Of a stretch of DNA of 64,000 bases, positions 20,916-31,000 are shown in pieces. Source of the DNA: Archangium violaceum Cb vi76. GTDB taxonomy: Bacteria; Myxococcota; Myxococcia; Myxococcales; Myxococcaceae. Below the pieces are notes generated by a model. It ran no database searches. It saw only the letters and a program-made list of their open reading frames with translations, and was not told the origin of the DNA. The stretch covers positions 1 to 64,000 of the forward strand of contig NZ_JPMI01000079.1 of the NCBI RefSeq assembly GCF_000733295.1, in the 5' to 3' direction. The translations under genes and the position numbers were made by a program. The stretch's first letter is position 1; each line of letters begins with the position of its first letter.

Positions 20916-22256
20916 ATGACAGGCCCACGCGACACGCTTCCCCATGTGGTCATCCTGGGTGGTGGTTTTGGTGGTCTGTATGCCGCCCGTTCGCTGCGCG
21001 ACGCTCCGGTGCGCGTCACCGTGGTGGACCGGCAGAACCACCACCTCTTCCAGCCGCTGCTGTATCAGGTGGCCACGGCCACCCTGAGCCCGGGAGAGAT
21101 CGCCTCGCCCATCCGTGGATTGTTGGGGCGGGAGACGACGGTGCTGCTCGCCGAGGTGACGGGCGTGGACGTGGCGGGCAAGCGCGTGCTGCTGGCGGAT
21201 GGGGAGCTGTCGTACGACTCCCTCGTCATCGCCACGGGGGCGACGCACTCCTACTTCGGCCACGACGAGTGGGCGAAGCACGCCCTGGGGTTGAAGACGA
21301 TCGATGACGCGCTGGAGATCCGCCGCCGGGTATTGCTGGCCTTCGAGCGGGCCGAGCGCGAGACGGATCCGCTCCGCCGCCGCGAGCTGCTCACCTTCGT
21401 CATCATCGGCGCGGGGCCCACGGGGGTGGAGATGGCGGGGGCGCTCGCGGAGATCTCCCGCCACTCGTTGACGCGGGACTTCCACAACATCGACCCCTCC
21501 CAGGCGCGCATCCTCCTGTTGGAGGGCTTGCCACGCGTGCTGCCCGTCTACCCGGAGCACCTCTCGGAGAAGGCGCGCCGTTCGCTGGAGAAGCTGGGGG
21601 TGGAAGTCCGCACGGACACGCGGGTGACCCACATCGACGAGACGGGCGTATACATCGGCGAGGAGCACATCCGGGCGCGGAGCATCATCTGGGCCGCGGG
21701 CGTGGCGGCCTCTCCGGTGGCGCGCTCGCTGGGCGTGGAGTTGGACCGGGCGGGCCGGGTGAAGGTGGCGCCCGAGCTCACGCTTCCTGGCCACGAGGAC
21801 ATCTTCGTCATTGGTGACCTGGCGCACTTCGTCCAGGACGGCCAGCCCATTCCGGGAGTGGCGCCCGCGGCGATGCAGCAGGGCAAGCATGCCGCGCGCA
21901 ACATCCTCCGTCGGTTGCGAGGCCAGCCGATGGAGGCCTTCCGTTACTGGGACCGTGGCACCTACGCGGTGATCGGACGAGGCCAGGCGGTGGGGGTGGC
22001 CTTCCAGCGCTTCGAGTCCTCGGGCTTCAGTGCGTGGCTGGCCTGGCTGGGCATCCACGTGCTCTTCCTGATTGGCTTCCGGAGCAAGCTGGCGGTGCTC
22101 ATCAACTGGGCGTACTCGTTCATCGCCTTCAAGCGCTCGGCGCGCCTCATCACCGGCCCGTTGCCGGAGTTGGTGCGGCCCGAGAGGGCAGGGGAGGGGC
22201 CGCTCACGGGTCGTCCGGGGACCGGGGGCTCCGTCCGGGACGCGGCGGCGGGTTGA
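20916..22256 (+). CDS. ndh: Type II NADH dehydrogenase (NDH-2)
   Basis: A 446-residue single-subunit flavoprotein that passes electrons from NADH to quinone without pumping protons. The FAD-binding GGGFGG is at residues 15-20 and the NADH-binding GAGPTG at 165-170. The ATD-like FVIGDLAHF segment and VAPAAMQQGKHAARN are typical. A C-terminal hydrophobic stretch (AWLAWLGIHVLFLIGF) provides membrane anchoring. The ATG at 20916 has AGGAGGA-like sequence upstream. A divergent promoter shared with plsC probably lies at 20816-20900. Confidence 0.93.
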   Translation: MTGPRDTLPHVVILGGGFGGLYAARSLRDAPVRVTVVDRQNHHLFQPLLYQVATATLSPGEIASPIRGLLGRETTVLLAEVTGVDVAGKRVLLADGELSYDSLVIATGATHSYFGHDEWAKHALGLKTIDDALEIRRRVLLAFERAERETDPLRRRELLTFVIIGAGPTGVEMAGALAEISRHSLTRDFHNIDPSQARILLLEGLPRVLPVYPEHLSEKARRSLEKLGVEVRTDTRVTHIDETGVYIGEEHIRARSIIWAAGVAASPVARSLGVELDRAGRVKVAPELTLPGHEDIFVIGDLAHFVQDGQPIPGVAPAAMQQGKHAARNILRRLRGQPMEAFRYWDRGTYAVIGRGQAVGVAFQRFESSGFSAWLAWLGIHVLFLIGFRSKLAVLINWAYSFIAFKRSARLITGPLPELVRPERAGEGPLTGRPGTGGSVRDAAAG

Positions 22257-23838
22257 TGTCGCCCTGCCAGGGGGGCGGGCCTCCCAGGGTATTGGTGTGC
22301 AGCCACGTCCGCCGGTCGATCTGCCGGCAGTCGATGGCCAGGTGCACGTCCGCGTCCTCGATGCGCTCGTGCCCTTCCAGGTCCGCCCGGGACAGCGCCA
22401 GCTTGAGGATGCGGTCATGGGCGCGCGCGGAGAGGCCGTACTGGGTCATGGCCTTCTCCAGATCACCGCCGGCCTTCTGGGACAGCTTGCAGTAGCGGCG
22501 CAGCAGCCGGGAGGGCATCTGCGCGTTGCAGTACACCCCGGGCTCGTCGCGGAAGCGGAACCGTTGCCGGTCGCGAGCGGCCTCCACGCGCTCGCGGTAG
22601 TACGCGCTCGTGGGCTCCTCCCCGTCGTTCCTGGCGATGTGGTGGTACTCCACGGGGCGCGTCTGCAGGGTGATGTCGATGCGGTCCATCAACGGTCCGC
22701 TCACCCGCGAGTGGTAGTCGTGGATTCGGAACTCCTGGCACGAGCACTTGCGGCCGGGGACGTTGAAGAAGCCACACGGGCACGGGTTCATCGCGGCCAC
22801 CAGCATCACCCGGCAGGGATAGGTCACGTGCTGGACGGCGCGCGCCAGGTGGATGGTGCCTTCCTCCAGCGGTTGCCGCAGCACTTCCAGCACGTTCTTG
22901 CGGAACTCGGGCAGCTCATCGAGGAAGAGCACTCCATGGTGTGCCAGGGACAGCTCACCGGGCCGAGTGGCCGGGCCTCCGCCCACCAGCCCCGCGTCGG
23001 AGATGGTGTGGTGGGGCGCGCGGAAGGGCCGCTCGCGCATCATCGTCTGCTCCTCCCCCAGCAGGCCGAGCACGGAGTAGATCTTCGTCACCTCCAAGGC
23101 CTCGTCGAACGTCATGGCGGGGAGGATGCCGGGCAGCCTCCGGGCCAGCATCGTCTTGCCCGAGCCCGGCGGACCGCACATCAGGATGTTGTGGCCACCG
23201 GCGGCGGCCAGCTCCAGCGCCGTCTTGACGTCCGCCTGTCCCCGCACGTCGGACATGTCCAGGGGCGTCTGGCGCCCTCGAGACGGGGCAGGGGAGCCTT
23301 CCTCGCGGGTGAAGGGGGCCAGGGGCTTCTCTCCGGTGAGGTGGTCCACCGCCTCGCGCAGGTGGTGGACGGCCAGCACGTGGATGCCCGCGACGAGGGC
23401 CGCCTCGGCCGCGTTGGCCGCTGGCACCATCACCCCCCGGTAGCCCCCGTTCCGTGCCGCCACCGCCAGGGGCAGCACGCCCTTGATGGGCTTCACGGCC
23501 CCGTCCAGCGACAGCTCCCCGCCGAAGAGGTAGCGCGACAGGGGCTCCTCCTCCATCAGCTTCGCCGCCCCCAGCACTCCCAGCGCGATGGGGAGCTCGA
23601 AGGCCGCCCCCTCCTTGCGGATGTCCGCCGGGGCCAGGTTCACGGTGATGCGCTTGGAGGGCAGCTCGAAGCCACAGTTCTTCAGCGCCGAGATGACGCG
23701 CACCTTGGACTCACGCACCGCGCCTTCCGGCAGCCCCACCACGTTGAAGTAGGGCAACCCCAGCGCCATATCCACCTCGCACTCCACCACCACCGCGTCG
23801 ATTCCCATCAACGCGCCCGACCGCACCCGCGCCAGCAT
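22204..23838 (-). CDS. ComM/YifB-family AAA+ ATPase
   Basis: A 544-residue Mg-chelatase-like ATPase. The N-terminal ChlI-associated domain (ARVRSGALMGIDA, then VGLPEGAVRESKVRV) is followed by a AAA+ core with GPPGSGKT and LFLDELPEF, a Cys cluster (NPCPCGF, CSC) and the C-terminal Mg_chelatase_C. ComM of Vibrio is a branch-migration helicase active in natural transformation; that activity is inferred here by family. The ATG at 23838 is preceded by GGAGGGCGGG. Its last 53 bases overlap the end of the NDH-2 gene on the opposite strand. Confidence 0.93.
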   Translation of the reverse strand: MLARVRSGALMGIDAVVVECEVDMALGLPYFNVVGLPEGAVRESKVRVISALKNCGFELPSKRITVNLAPADIRKEGAAFELPIALGVLGAAKLMEEEPLSRYLFGGELSLDGAVKPIKGVLPLAVAARNGGYRGVMVPAANAAEAALVAGIHVLAVHHLREAVDHLTGEKPLAPFTREEGSPAPSRGRQTPLDMSDVRGQADVKTALELAAAGGHNILMCGPPGSGKTMLARRLPGILPAMTFDEALEVTKIYSVLGLLGEEQTMMRERPFRAPHHTISDAGLVGGGPATRPGELSLAHHGVLFLDELPEFRKNVLEVLRQPLEEGTIHLARAVQHVTYPCRVMLVAAMNPCPCGFFNVPGRKCSCQEFRIHDYHSRVSGPLMDRIDITLQTRPVEYHHIARNDGEEPTSAYYRERVEAARDRQRFRFRDEPGVYCNAQMPSRLLRRYCKLSQKAGGDLEKAMTQYGLSARAHDRILKLALSRADLEGHERIEDADVHLAIDCRQIDRRTWLHTNTLGGPPPWQGDINPPPRPGRSPRSPDDP

Positions 23839-24033
23839 GTCCCGCCCTCCGAATGGTTTCCGCCATGCGGGAGCAATGCGCGTACCGGCCTCTCTCCGAG
23901 GAGAAGCCGCGCCGCGGGTGTCCCCGGGCTCGGATGGCACGTCTCACGTCCGAGGGCTCTTCGTCGCTCGTCCGCTCGTACCGTGGGAGAGGAAGAAGAC
24001 AGCTACCGTGAAAGTCAGGTAATCTGGCAAGCC

Positions 24034-24696
24034 ATGGAACACTCCGTCCTGGCCCCGCACCCGGGAAGTCATTCCCGGTCGTCCATCCACGTTCGCCGAG
24101 GCGATCTGAAGCGAAATGCCCGGCTGAAGCTGACGTTCGCGGTCTTCCGCTTCTGTCTCTACGGGATGGTGGGCCTGTCCTCGGAGATCTTCTTCTACAA
24201 CCTGGTGCGCATCGCCCGGCACGTGCCGCTGCTCGAGATGCTCTTCCGCTTCCAGTGGCGGGTGGATGAGCGGCTGCCCCTCAACGACATCTGGGACACG
24301 CCCATCGTCGCGGCGTACGGCCAGTGCTCGCTGTGGATGTTCCTCATCTACGGCGTGGCCTGCTTCTTCTTCATCGAGGCCATCTACCGCCGCACCTTCC
24401 GCCAGCACACGCTGCTGCGCGCGGTGCTCTACGGCCACGCCATCCTCCTCTTCGAGGGCCTGAGCGGGGTGTTCCTGGAGAAGCTGACGGGCTACCGCAT
24501 CTGGTACTACGCGGACAGCGGCGCCATCCTCTGGCAGATGACGTCGCTCTACATCCTGCCCATCTGGATGGTGACGGGGCTGATCGCGGAGTTCATCTAC
24601 AGGGAGATGATGGATCCGGATCTGGTGGCGGCGCTGGAGTCGCCCTTGCCAGCCACGCCCGAGGAGACGGAGGCCTCGCTCCAGCTGATGCAGTAG
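24034..24696 (+). CDS. Integral membrane protein of unknown function
   Basis: A 220-residue protein with an N-terminal basic cytoplasmic part and about five hydrophobic segments (for example LTFAVFRFCLYGMVGL, CSLWMFLIYGVACFFF and TSLYILPIWMVTGLI). Aromatic-rich loops (GYRIWYYADSGAILW) recall the small COG4905-like membrane family, but I cannot name it. The ATG at 24034 lacks a strong ribosome binding site. Its last 100 bases overlap the DUF2378 gene on the other strand. Confidence 0.75.
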   Translation: MEHSVLAPHPGSHSRSSIHVRRGDLKRNARLKLTFAVFRFCLYGMVGLSSEIFFYNLVRIARHVPLLEMLFRFQWRVDERLPLNDIWDTPIVAAYGQCSLWMFLIYGVACFFFIEAIYRRTFRQHTLLRAVLYGHAILLFEGLSGVFLEKLTGYRIWYYADSGAILWQMTSLYILPIWMVTGLIAEFIYREMMDPDLVAALESPLPATPEETEASLQLMQ

Positions 24697-25220
24697 GTGC
24701 AGGCGTGGTGGTCGTAGCCGGACAGGTCGATGCGGATGTCCGCCGCGCCGGCCGTCCTCAGGCCCGCGTGGAGAATGCCGGCGGTGAACGTGGGCAGCGA
24801 GCCCACCTCGTTCATCCACAGCTCGAACTGGCGCGGGCCCAGTTCCTCGAGGCGTGACTCGGTGTAGTTGTTGCCCGCCCGGAAGTTCTTCGTGGTCCTC
24901 ATCAGGGCCCGCCGCGGCCCCAGCACGCGCAGCAGCGAGAGCACGGCACGCCCCGGCAACGTCTCGTGGAAGCCGTCGATGAAGGCCTCGCCCAGCTTGA
25001 AGGCTCCCTGCTCCAGCGGCTCGTCGGGGTAGAGCTCCTGCGCCGTGATGCGCAGGAACGTCATCCACGCGTCGAGCGGGTAGGCGGTGCGGAGCTTCAG
25101 CTCCAGATCCAGCCCCGCCTGGCGCAGGCGGGCTTTGCAGGAGGGCGGGATGCGCCCGTGCAGACCTCGAGCGAAGACCGCCTCGACGGTCTGCTCGAAA
25201 ACCAAGAGCTCGTCGGCCAT
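24597..25220 (-). CDS. DUF2378 (TIGR02265) family protein
   Basis: A 207-residue soluble protein of a family restricted to myxobacteria as far as I know. Family features are VFEQTVEAVFARGL, LRQAGLDL, then the RNFRAGNNYTE-like turn (KNFRAGNNYTES) and the Cys-containing C-terminal strand (CTYCISW). No activity is known. The ATG at 25220 sits inside a strong inverted repeat (25206-25249) and has no ribosome binding site, so translation is probably controlled or leaderless. It lies 50 bases downstream of the exbD stop on the same strand. Confidence 0.85.
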   Translation of the reverse strand: MADELLVFEQTVEAVFARGLHGRIPPSCKARLRQAGLDLELKLRTAYPLDAWMTFLRITAQELYPDEPLEQGAFKLGEAFIDGFHETLPGRAVLSLLRVLGPRRALMRTTKNFRAGNNYTESRLEELGPRQFELWMNEVGSLPTFTAGILHAGLRTAGAADIRIDLSGYDHHACTYCISWSEASVSSGVAGKGDSSAATRSGSIISL

Positions 25221-25249
25221 CAGAGTCGAGGACTCTAGCCGACGAGCTC
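25206..25249 (-). terminator. Hairpin ending the exb operon and enclosing the DUF2378 start
   Basis: A perfect 12-bp inverted repeat (GAGCTCGTCGGC and GCCGACGAGCTC) with a second 6-bp stem inside (AGAGTC/GACTCT). On the minus strand it is followed by TTGGTTTTCG, so it can act as an intrinsic terminator after exbD. The DUF2378 ATG (25218-25220) and its codons 2-5 are in the structure. Confidence 0.65.
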
Positions 25250-25272
25250 CCGGGTTGTGAATCTCACTGAGA

Positions 25273-25767
25273 CTACGGGGCCGGGGCGGGAGCCGGAGCC
25301 GCGTTCGGATCCACCGGATCACCACCCGCGGCGGCGGCCGGGATGTCCTCGGTGGCCATGCCCAGCACGAAGGCACCGGCCTGCTTGGCGCCGTCGAAGG
25401 CGGCCACGAGCAGACCGTAGTTCGCCTTGTCGTCCGCCACGAAGAAGACGATGCGGTCCTCCTTCTTCTTGGCCGTCAGCATGCGCCGGAGCTTGTTGAC
25501 GTACTCGTCCTTCTGCACCGTCTCGGTGTTGATGGAATAGGTACCGTCGGCGTCCAGCTTGACGATCAGCTGGCTGTTGTCCTGCGGCATCTGCTCCACG
25601 GGGACGTCTTCCGTCTCCGGAATGCGCACCTCGATGTCCTTCTCGAGGAGCGGCGTGACGACCATGAAGATGATGAGGAGCACCAGCACCACGTCCACCA
25701 GCGGCGTGACGTTGATCTCCGAGTTGGGCGGGGTCGTGGCTTTGACAAACTTGCGCTTGGTGCTCAT
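25273..25767 (-). CDS. exbD: ExbD/TolR-type biopolymer transport protein
   Basis: A 164-residue inner-membrane protein with one N-terminal transmembrane helix ([19 protein letters not shown]) that carries the conserved Asp (D25), the proton-pathway residue of the family. A periplasmic domain follows (VKLDADGTYSIN) and then an Ala/Pro-rich tail. It works with ExbB to energise TonB. Its ATG is two bases after the stop of the upstream exbD copy, so the two are co-translated. The two ExbD proteins share the transmembrane segment but differ in the periplasmic part. Confidence 0.93.
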   Translation of the reverse strand: MSTKRKFVKATTPPNSEINVTPLVDVVLVLLIIFMVVTPLLEKDIEVRIPETEDVPVEQMPQDNSQLIVKLDADGTYSINTETVQKDEYVNKLRRMLTAKKKEDRIVFFVADDKANYGLLVAAFDGAKQAGAFVLGMATEDIPAAAAGGDPVDPNAAPAPAPAP

Positions 25768-25769
25768 GG

Positions 25770-26195
25770 CTAGTTCTTCAACTCCTCGACGCCCAGGAAG
25801 ATCTTCTTGGCCTTGGCCTTGCGGGTGACCTCCATCACCTGGCGTACATCACCCACGGTGAGGGCGCTGTCACCCTTGAGGAGGATCTTCTTGTTGGGCA
25901 GGTAGGAGAGCGTGTCCTTCAACTTCGCCTCCAGCCCCGCCGCGTCGAACTCGTCCTGCTCCACGAACATCTTCTTGTCCATGGTAACGGAGAGGATGAT
26001 TGGATCCGGGTCGTTCGTACCGCCCTTGTCCTCCTCGACCTTGGCCGCCTTGGGCAAGGTGACGGACTTGCCACGCTGGAGCATGGGCGTGACGACCATG
26101 AAGATGATGAGGAGCACCAGCACCACGTCTACCAGCGGCGTGACGTTGATCTCGCTCTTCGGGCCCCCTTGGGAGCCGCCTGCGGACATTCCCAT
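25770..26195 (-). CDS. exbD: ExbD/TolR-type biopolymer transport protein, second copy
   Basis: A 141-residue ExbD with the same [18 protein letters not shown] segment, including the essential Asp, and a shorter periplasmic domain ending [12 protein letters not shown]. The ATG at 26195 is chosen because the upstream extension lacks conservation; an ATG two codons later (26189) is also possible. Two ExbDs with one ExbB are found in several delta-proteobacterial Tol/TonB systems, possibly as a heterodimer. The gene lies between the exbB stop, with its intervening hairpin, and the next exbD. Confidence 0.93.
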   Translation of the reverse strand: MGMSAGGSQGGPKSEINVTPLVDVVLVLLIIFMVVTPMLQRGKSVTLPKAAKVEEDKGGTNDPDPIILSVTMDKKMFVEQDEFDAAGLEAKLKDTLSYLPNKKILLKGDSALTVGDVRQVMEVTRKAKAKKIFLGVEELKN

Positions 26196-26223
26196 GCGTG
26201 CACCTGTTCCTGGAGAAGAGAGC

Positions 26224-26279
26224 GCCCGCCCCCCCATGGAGAGGGTCTCCGTTTCCCGGAGACCCCTTGGGAGGCGGGC
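26224..26279 (-). promoter_or_regulatory. Intergenic hairpin between exbB and exbD
   Basis: Perfect 9-bp stem GGGTCTCCG/CGGAGACCC (26243-26265) inside a second arm pair GCCCGCC/GGCGGGC (26224-26230, 26273-26279). No U-run follows on the minus strand, so it is more likely an attenuator or processing and stability element than a full terminator. Confidence 0.6.
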
Positions 26280-26297
26280 CTTTGGCTCTCGTTGGGA

Positions 26298-26975
26298 CTA
26301 GGCCTGGGGGGCGTGCGAACCACCCAGGTTGCGCGCGACCACGTCCAGGAACTCGTTGGAGGACTCGGAGATGTCCACCGAGCGAGCGTCCACCCAGCCC
26401 GACAGGAAGTTGTAGGCCATCACCGCGGGGATGGCCACCAGCAGACCAAAGGCCGTGGTGATGAGCGCCTCGGCGATACCGGCGGAGATGGTGCCCAGAC
26501 CACCGGAGCCCGCGGCCGCCATGAGCTGGAAGGCGTTCACGATACCCATCGTGGTGCCCAGCAGACCCACGAACGGGGCCGTGGAGCCCACCGTGGCCAG
26601 CACGCCCAGACCGCGCTTGAGGCTCTGCACCTCACGCTGCGCCTGGCGCTCCAGGGCGCGCGCCACCGACTCCACCGCCACTTCCTTGTCGGAAGGGCTG
26701 ATCCGGTACGCGGTCAGACCGGAGCCGATCACCCGGCCCAGGTGGCCGATCTCCTTGCCCATGTTGGTGTTGGCGGCCTGCTGCAGATCGCCCTTGGCCA
26801 GGATGGAGCCCATCTTGGCCGCGAAGTTGCGCGAGTCCCTGCGGGTCTTGCGGAAGACGATCATACGCTCCGCCATGACCACCAACGACGCGACGGACAT
26901 GATCGCCAGAGTGAAGATGATGCAACGGGCGAAAAGACCCGTGTGCGCCCAGATTTCGGCAAGCGTGAATTGCAT
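26298..26975 (-). CDS. exbB: MotA/TolQ/ExbB proton channel protein
   Basis: A 225-residue inner-membrane channel that couples proton flow to TonB movement. There is one N-terminal helix ([19 protein letters not shown]), a cytoplasmic loop with [31 protein letters not shown] (shown in part), and the [18 protein letters not shown] and [21 protein letters not shown] helices with the family's conserved Thr. It is third to last in the tonB-exbB-exbD-exbD order on the minus strand. Confidence 0.95.
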   Translation of the reverse strand: MQFTLAEIWAHTGLFARCIIFTLAIMSVASLVVMAERMIVFRKTRRDSRNFAAKMGSILAKGDLQQAANTNMGKEIGHLGRVIGSGLTAYRISPSDKEVAVESVARALERQAQREVQSLKRGLGVLATVGSTAPFVGLLGTTMGIVNAFQLMAAAGSGGLGTISAGIAEALITTAFGLLVAIPAVMAYNFLSGWVDARSVDISESSNEFLDVVARNLGGSHAPQA

Positions 26976-27044
26976 GGTTGGGGGAAGCGCTCCTCCTCGA
27001 GCGCGGTTGGGGTACGGCGATTACGACAATGGCGACGTCCTGGA

Positions 27045-27809
27045 CTAGCGGGGCAGGCTCAGACGGATGTTGAAGGTGTAGTCGACCTGGACGGGCCGAC
27101 CCTGGAACGTCACGGGCTTGTAACGCTGAGCATACAGCGAATCCAACACCGCCTGCTCCATATGGGGCAACGGCTTGATGATGCGGCAGCGCTCGATCGC
27201 TCCCTCGGTGGTGATGACGCACTTGACGATCATCAGACCCTGAACGCGCGCCTCAAGGGCCTCGCGGGTGTACTGCGGCGACGGGCCAGACATCTTCTCC
27301 GGGCGGGTCATTCCCGCGCCGAACGGAAGCACGTCCGTTCCGGTGCTGCCCACCTGGCCGCCGAGCACTCCGCCAACCACACCACCCACCACACCGCCGA
27401 TCACACCGCCGGCCACGCCTCCCTCGACACCGCCCTCCACCTCCTCTTCAGTGGACTCCTCCTCCTCCTGACCCGCGTTCGGATCCGGCTCCACCTCGGG
27501 CGGCTTCTCCTGGGGGATCTCCTTGGGCTGGACGATGACGTCCGGCTTCTTCACCACCGGCTTCTTGGTGGGGTTGCTCTTCTTCGCCGGAGGCGGCGGA
27601 GGCGGGGGAGGAGGCGGCGCGGCCGAGACCGGGGGGGCCATGGCCTGCTTGAAGGTGACCTCCACCTCCTTCTCCTTCTCCTTTTGAGGCTGCTGGGAGA
27701 TCCACACGGCGAAGCCGAAGAGACCCACGTGAAGGATGACCGAGATGAAGGTGCCCACGCCGAAACGCGTCTTGGGGCCTTGTCCGCGGTCAAGGACAGA
27801 GTCGAACAT
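27045..27809 (-). CDS. tonB: TonB-family energy transducer
   Basis: A 254-residue protein anchored in the inner membrane by one helix (about 19-37). A Pro-rich spacer (about 58-110, [10 protein letters not shown] and KPxxKK motifs) follows, then an unusual run of seven GGVx tetrapeptides at residues 126-152. The TonB C-terminal domain (from about 165) carries EARVQGLMIVKCVITTEG and the QRYKPVTFQGRPV end. It transmits ExbBD motion to outer-membrane receptors. It is divergent from the TonB-dependent receptor, which is a likely partner. The first gene of the operon is this one. Confidence 0.93.
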   Translation of the reverse strand: MFDSVLDRGQGPKTRFGVGTFISVILHVGLFGFAVWISQQPQKEKEKEVEVTFKQAMAPPVSAAPPPPPPPPPPAKKSNPTKKPVVKKPDVIVQPKEIPQEKPPEVEPDPNAGQEEEESTEEEVEGGVEGGVAGGVIGGVVGGVVGGVLGGQVGSTGTDVLPFGAGMTRPEKMSGPSPQYTREALEARVQGLMIVKCVITTEGAIERCRIIKPLPHMEQAVLDSLYAQRYKPVTFQGRPVQVDYTFNIRLSLPR

Positions 27810-27972
27810 GCGCTACGCTCCTGAACTCCGGTGGACACCCACCTCGTCCCGCCCGGATCGCAAAAGGCGCGCTACATTACAAAAACCGGGAACGGGTGCA
27901 AGTGACCCCACCCTGGAAGGCCACCTGCGTGATCGGCCAATGCCCCAGTAGTCACCAAAAAGCAACGGCATA

Positions 27973-28000
27973 TTGACAACTGGTAGACCCCAGGTATTTT
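27973..28000 (+). promoter_or_regulatory. Sigma-70-type promoter of the TonB-dependent receptor
   Basis: TTGACA (27973-27978), 16 bases, then TATTTT (27995-28000), standing out in this GC-rich DNA. A transcript would begin near 28007, giving a leader of about 45 bases with GGAGGGG before the ATG at 28051. Confidence 0.65.
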
Positions 28001-28050
28001 CCCGTACCATTTTAGTTGCAGTGCAAGCCCACCTTGGAGGGGTTCCCAGC

Positions 28051-31000
28051 ATGCAAGTGAGACGGATGCTCCGGGCAACTGGAGTGGTTGTGGTCGCGAG
28101 CCTGTCGTACGGCACCGCGGCTTACGCCGATAGCGTGATCATTGGTACGGTTGTCAGTGCCGATAACAAGAAGCCTGCCGCTGACGTGGTCGTCACGGCG
28201 ACGTCGCCCAATCTTCAGGGCGAGCAGGTCGTGGTGACGGACGCGCAGGGTAACTACCGAATTCCCCAGCTCCCGCCCGGCGTCTACACCCTCCGGTTCG
28301 ACAAGGAGTCGTACCGTCCGTTCTCGCGTTCGGAGATCCAGCTGCGCCTGGATCGCACCATCCGCGTGAACGTGGAGATGCTGCCGGAGGAGATGAGCGA
28401 GACGATCGTGGTCACGGCGACGCCGCCGACCATCGACGTTGGCTCGACGAGCGTCGGCGTCAACGTGGATCAGGACTTCATCAAGCGCATCGCGGTGAAC
28501 CGTCCTGGCGGCAAGGGGGGCGCGACCCGCTCCTTCGAGTCCCTGGCCGAACTCGCCCCGGGCGCGCAGAGCGACTCGTACGGCGTGTCCATCAACGGCA
28601 CCACGTCTCCTGAGAACGGGTACGTGGTGGACGGTCTGTCCACGAACGACCCTGCCTTCGGCGTCAACGCCAGCCCGCTGAGCGTCGAGTTCGTGCAGGA
28701 CGTGAACATCATCACCGGCGGTTACATGCCGGAGTACGGCCGCTCCACCGGCGGCGTGCTCAACGCGGTGACGAAGTCCGGCTCCAACGAGTTCCACGGC
28801 TCCGTCTACGGCAACCTGACCCCGGGCATCTTCGAGGGGCAGCGCACCCCCGTGGTGAGTGCCGCCTCCGTGGTCACCGGCCGCAACAACCTGCAGGCCA
28901 TCGGTGACTTCGGCGCCACCTTGGGCGGTCCGATCCTCAAGGACAAGCTGTGGTTCTTCGCCGGTGTGGCCCCGTCCTTCTCCAACTACACCCACACCCG
29001 CTCGGTCAACTACTTCGAGACCGAGGAGTATACCACGTCGACCGGGACCACGGCGCGCCGCGTCGTGAGGGATCCGGTGACCGGCTTCAACAAGTCGCAG
29101 CAGATCCCGGGCTCCGAGCGTGAGTACGACGTGACGGGGCAGAGCCTGCAGTACATGGGCAAGCTGACGTACCTCATCAACCAGGACCACAACGTCTCCG
29201 TCTCGCTCGCCGGTACCCCGAGCGTGTCGGGTGGTAACGGCGCGCTGGCCATCAACCCCCGCTCGGGCGCCCTGCCGGGCACGCTGAGTGGTGATCCGAA
29301 CGCCTACGGCCAGACCCAGAGTGTGGCCGGTTCCACCACGGTGGCCCTGAAGTACGCCGGCGCCCTGATGGACAAGAAGGTGCTGATCGACGCCAACGTG
29401 GGTTGGTTCCACCAGACGTCCGCCACGCTGCCGAGCGACGGCTCCGAGATCGGCTCCATGGAGGGCCTCGCTGGCCTGTCGCTGGTCCAGTTCCGCAACC
29501 TGCGCTCCATCGCGGATGTGGAGACGAACCTGAACGCCCAGGCGCTCTGCAACGCGGACGGCCGCGGCGGCACGCTCGCCTGCCCGGTGCGCTCGTACGT
29601 CTCGGGTGGTCCTGGCCTCATCTCGGATGGTCTGCTGGACCGCTACCAGGCCAACGCCAAGGCCACGTACATGTTCAGCGCCCTCGGCAACCACGTGTTC
29701 AAGGCCGGCGCGGACCTGGAGCTCCTCAGCTACCAGCAGCGCAAGACCTTCGCCGGTGGCGTGAACCTGGCCGAGGAGGCCGACGGCAGCTGGCTGGACT
29801 CGCGCCGCTACGGCTACCAGAACGGTCCTGACCAGCCGGTGAACCTGGCCTTCCAGGACTCCCTGTCGCGCAGCACCACGGTGGGTGGCTTCCTCCAGGA
29901 CAGCTGGACGATCGCCAACCGCGTGACGCTCAACGCCGGTGTCCGCTACGACACCCAGTGGATGTACGGTGCCACCGGTCAGCTGGGCATCGTGCTGCCC
30001 AACCAGGTGTCTCCGCGCCTCGGCCTGGTGGTGGACCCGCTGGCCAACGGCCGCATGAAGGTGTACGCGAACTTCGCGCGCTACTACGAGCAGGTGCCGC
30101 TCAACATGGCGGACCGCGCGTTCCCGCCCGAGGCCAGCTACGCCGCCTACCGCCAGGGTGGTACGGGTGCTCCGTGCGATCCCGCCACCATCACCACGCG
30201 TGAGGGCCAGGACGAGTGCCGCAAGGACTCCTCGGTCATCGAGCGTGGCGAGGGTCTGACCACCCTGGATCCGAGCTTCAAGTACATCGGCGGCAAGGTG
30301 GACACCACTCCGGTGGATCCCGCGCTGAAGCCGCAGGGCTCGGATGAGTTCCTCGTGGGCGCCGAGTACGAAGTGCTCGCCAACATCCGCGTGGGTGCCA
30401 ACTACACCCACCGCTACATGAACTCGGTCATCGAGGACATGAGCCGGGATGACGGCCACACGTACTTCATCGGCAACCCGAGCGAGGGCTTCGCCAAGGA
30501 GTTCCCCAAGGCCACGCGTAACTACGACGCGGTCACGGTGCTCCTCAACCGCACCTTCAGCGATGGCTGGCTGGCGCAGGCGAGCTACACCTGGTCGCGG
30601 CTGTACGGCAACTACGCCGGTCTGTTCCGTCCGGAGAACGGCCAGCTCGATCCGAACATCACCTCGGACTTCGACCTGACGTCGCTGCTGGAGAACCGTG
30701 AGGGCCTGCTGCCCTATGACCGCACCCACGCCATCAAGCTGTTCGGCGCCAAGGAGTTCAACTTCACGAAGGATCTGAGCGCCAGCCTGGGCCTGTCCTA
30801 CCGTGGTAACTCCGGTACGCCCATCAGCGCCCTGGGTGGTCACCCCATCTACGGCGGCACCGAGGCGTTCATCCTCAACCGCGGCTCCGTGGGCCGGACC
30901 CCGTGGCTCCACAACATCGATTCCAACATCGGTGTGAACTACCGGATCAGCAAGAGCAACGTCGTGTCGTTCAGCCTCGACGTGTTCAACCTGTTCAACT

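Noticed and set aside
28012-30912. A 966-codon open frame antisense to the TonB-dependent receptor
   Set aside because: Composition is typical of the antisense of a GC-rich gene (many V, R, H); no domain or ribosome binding site.
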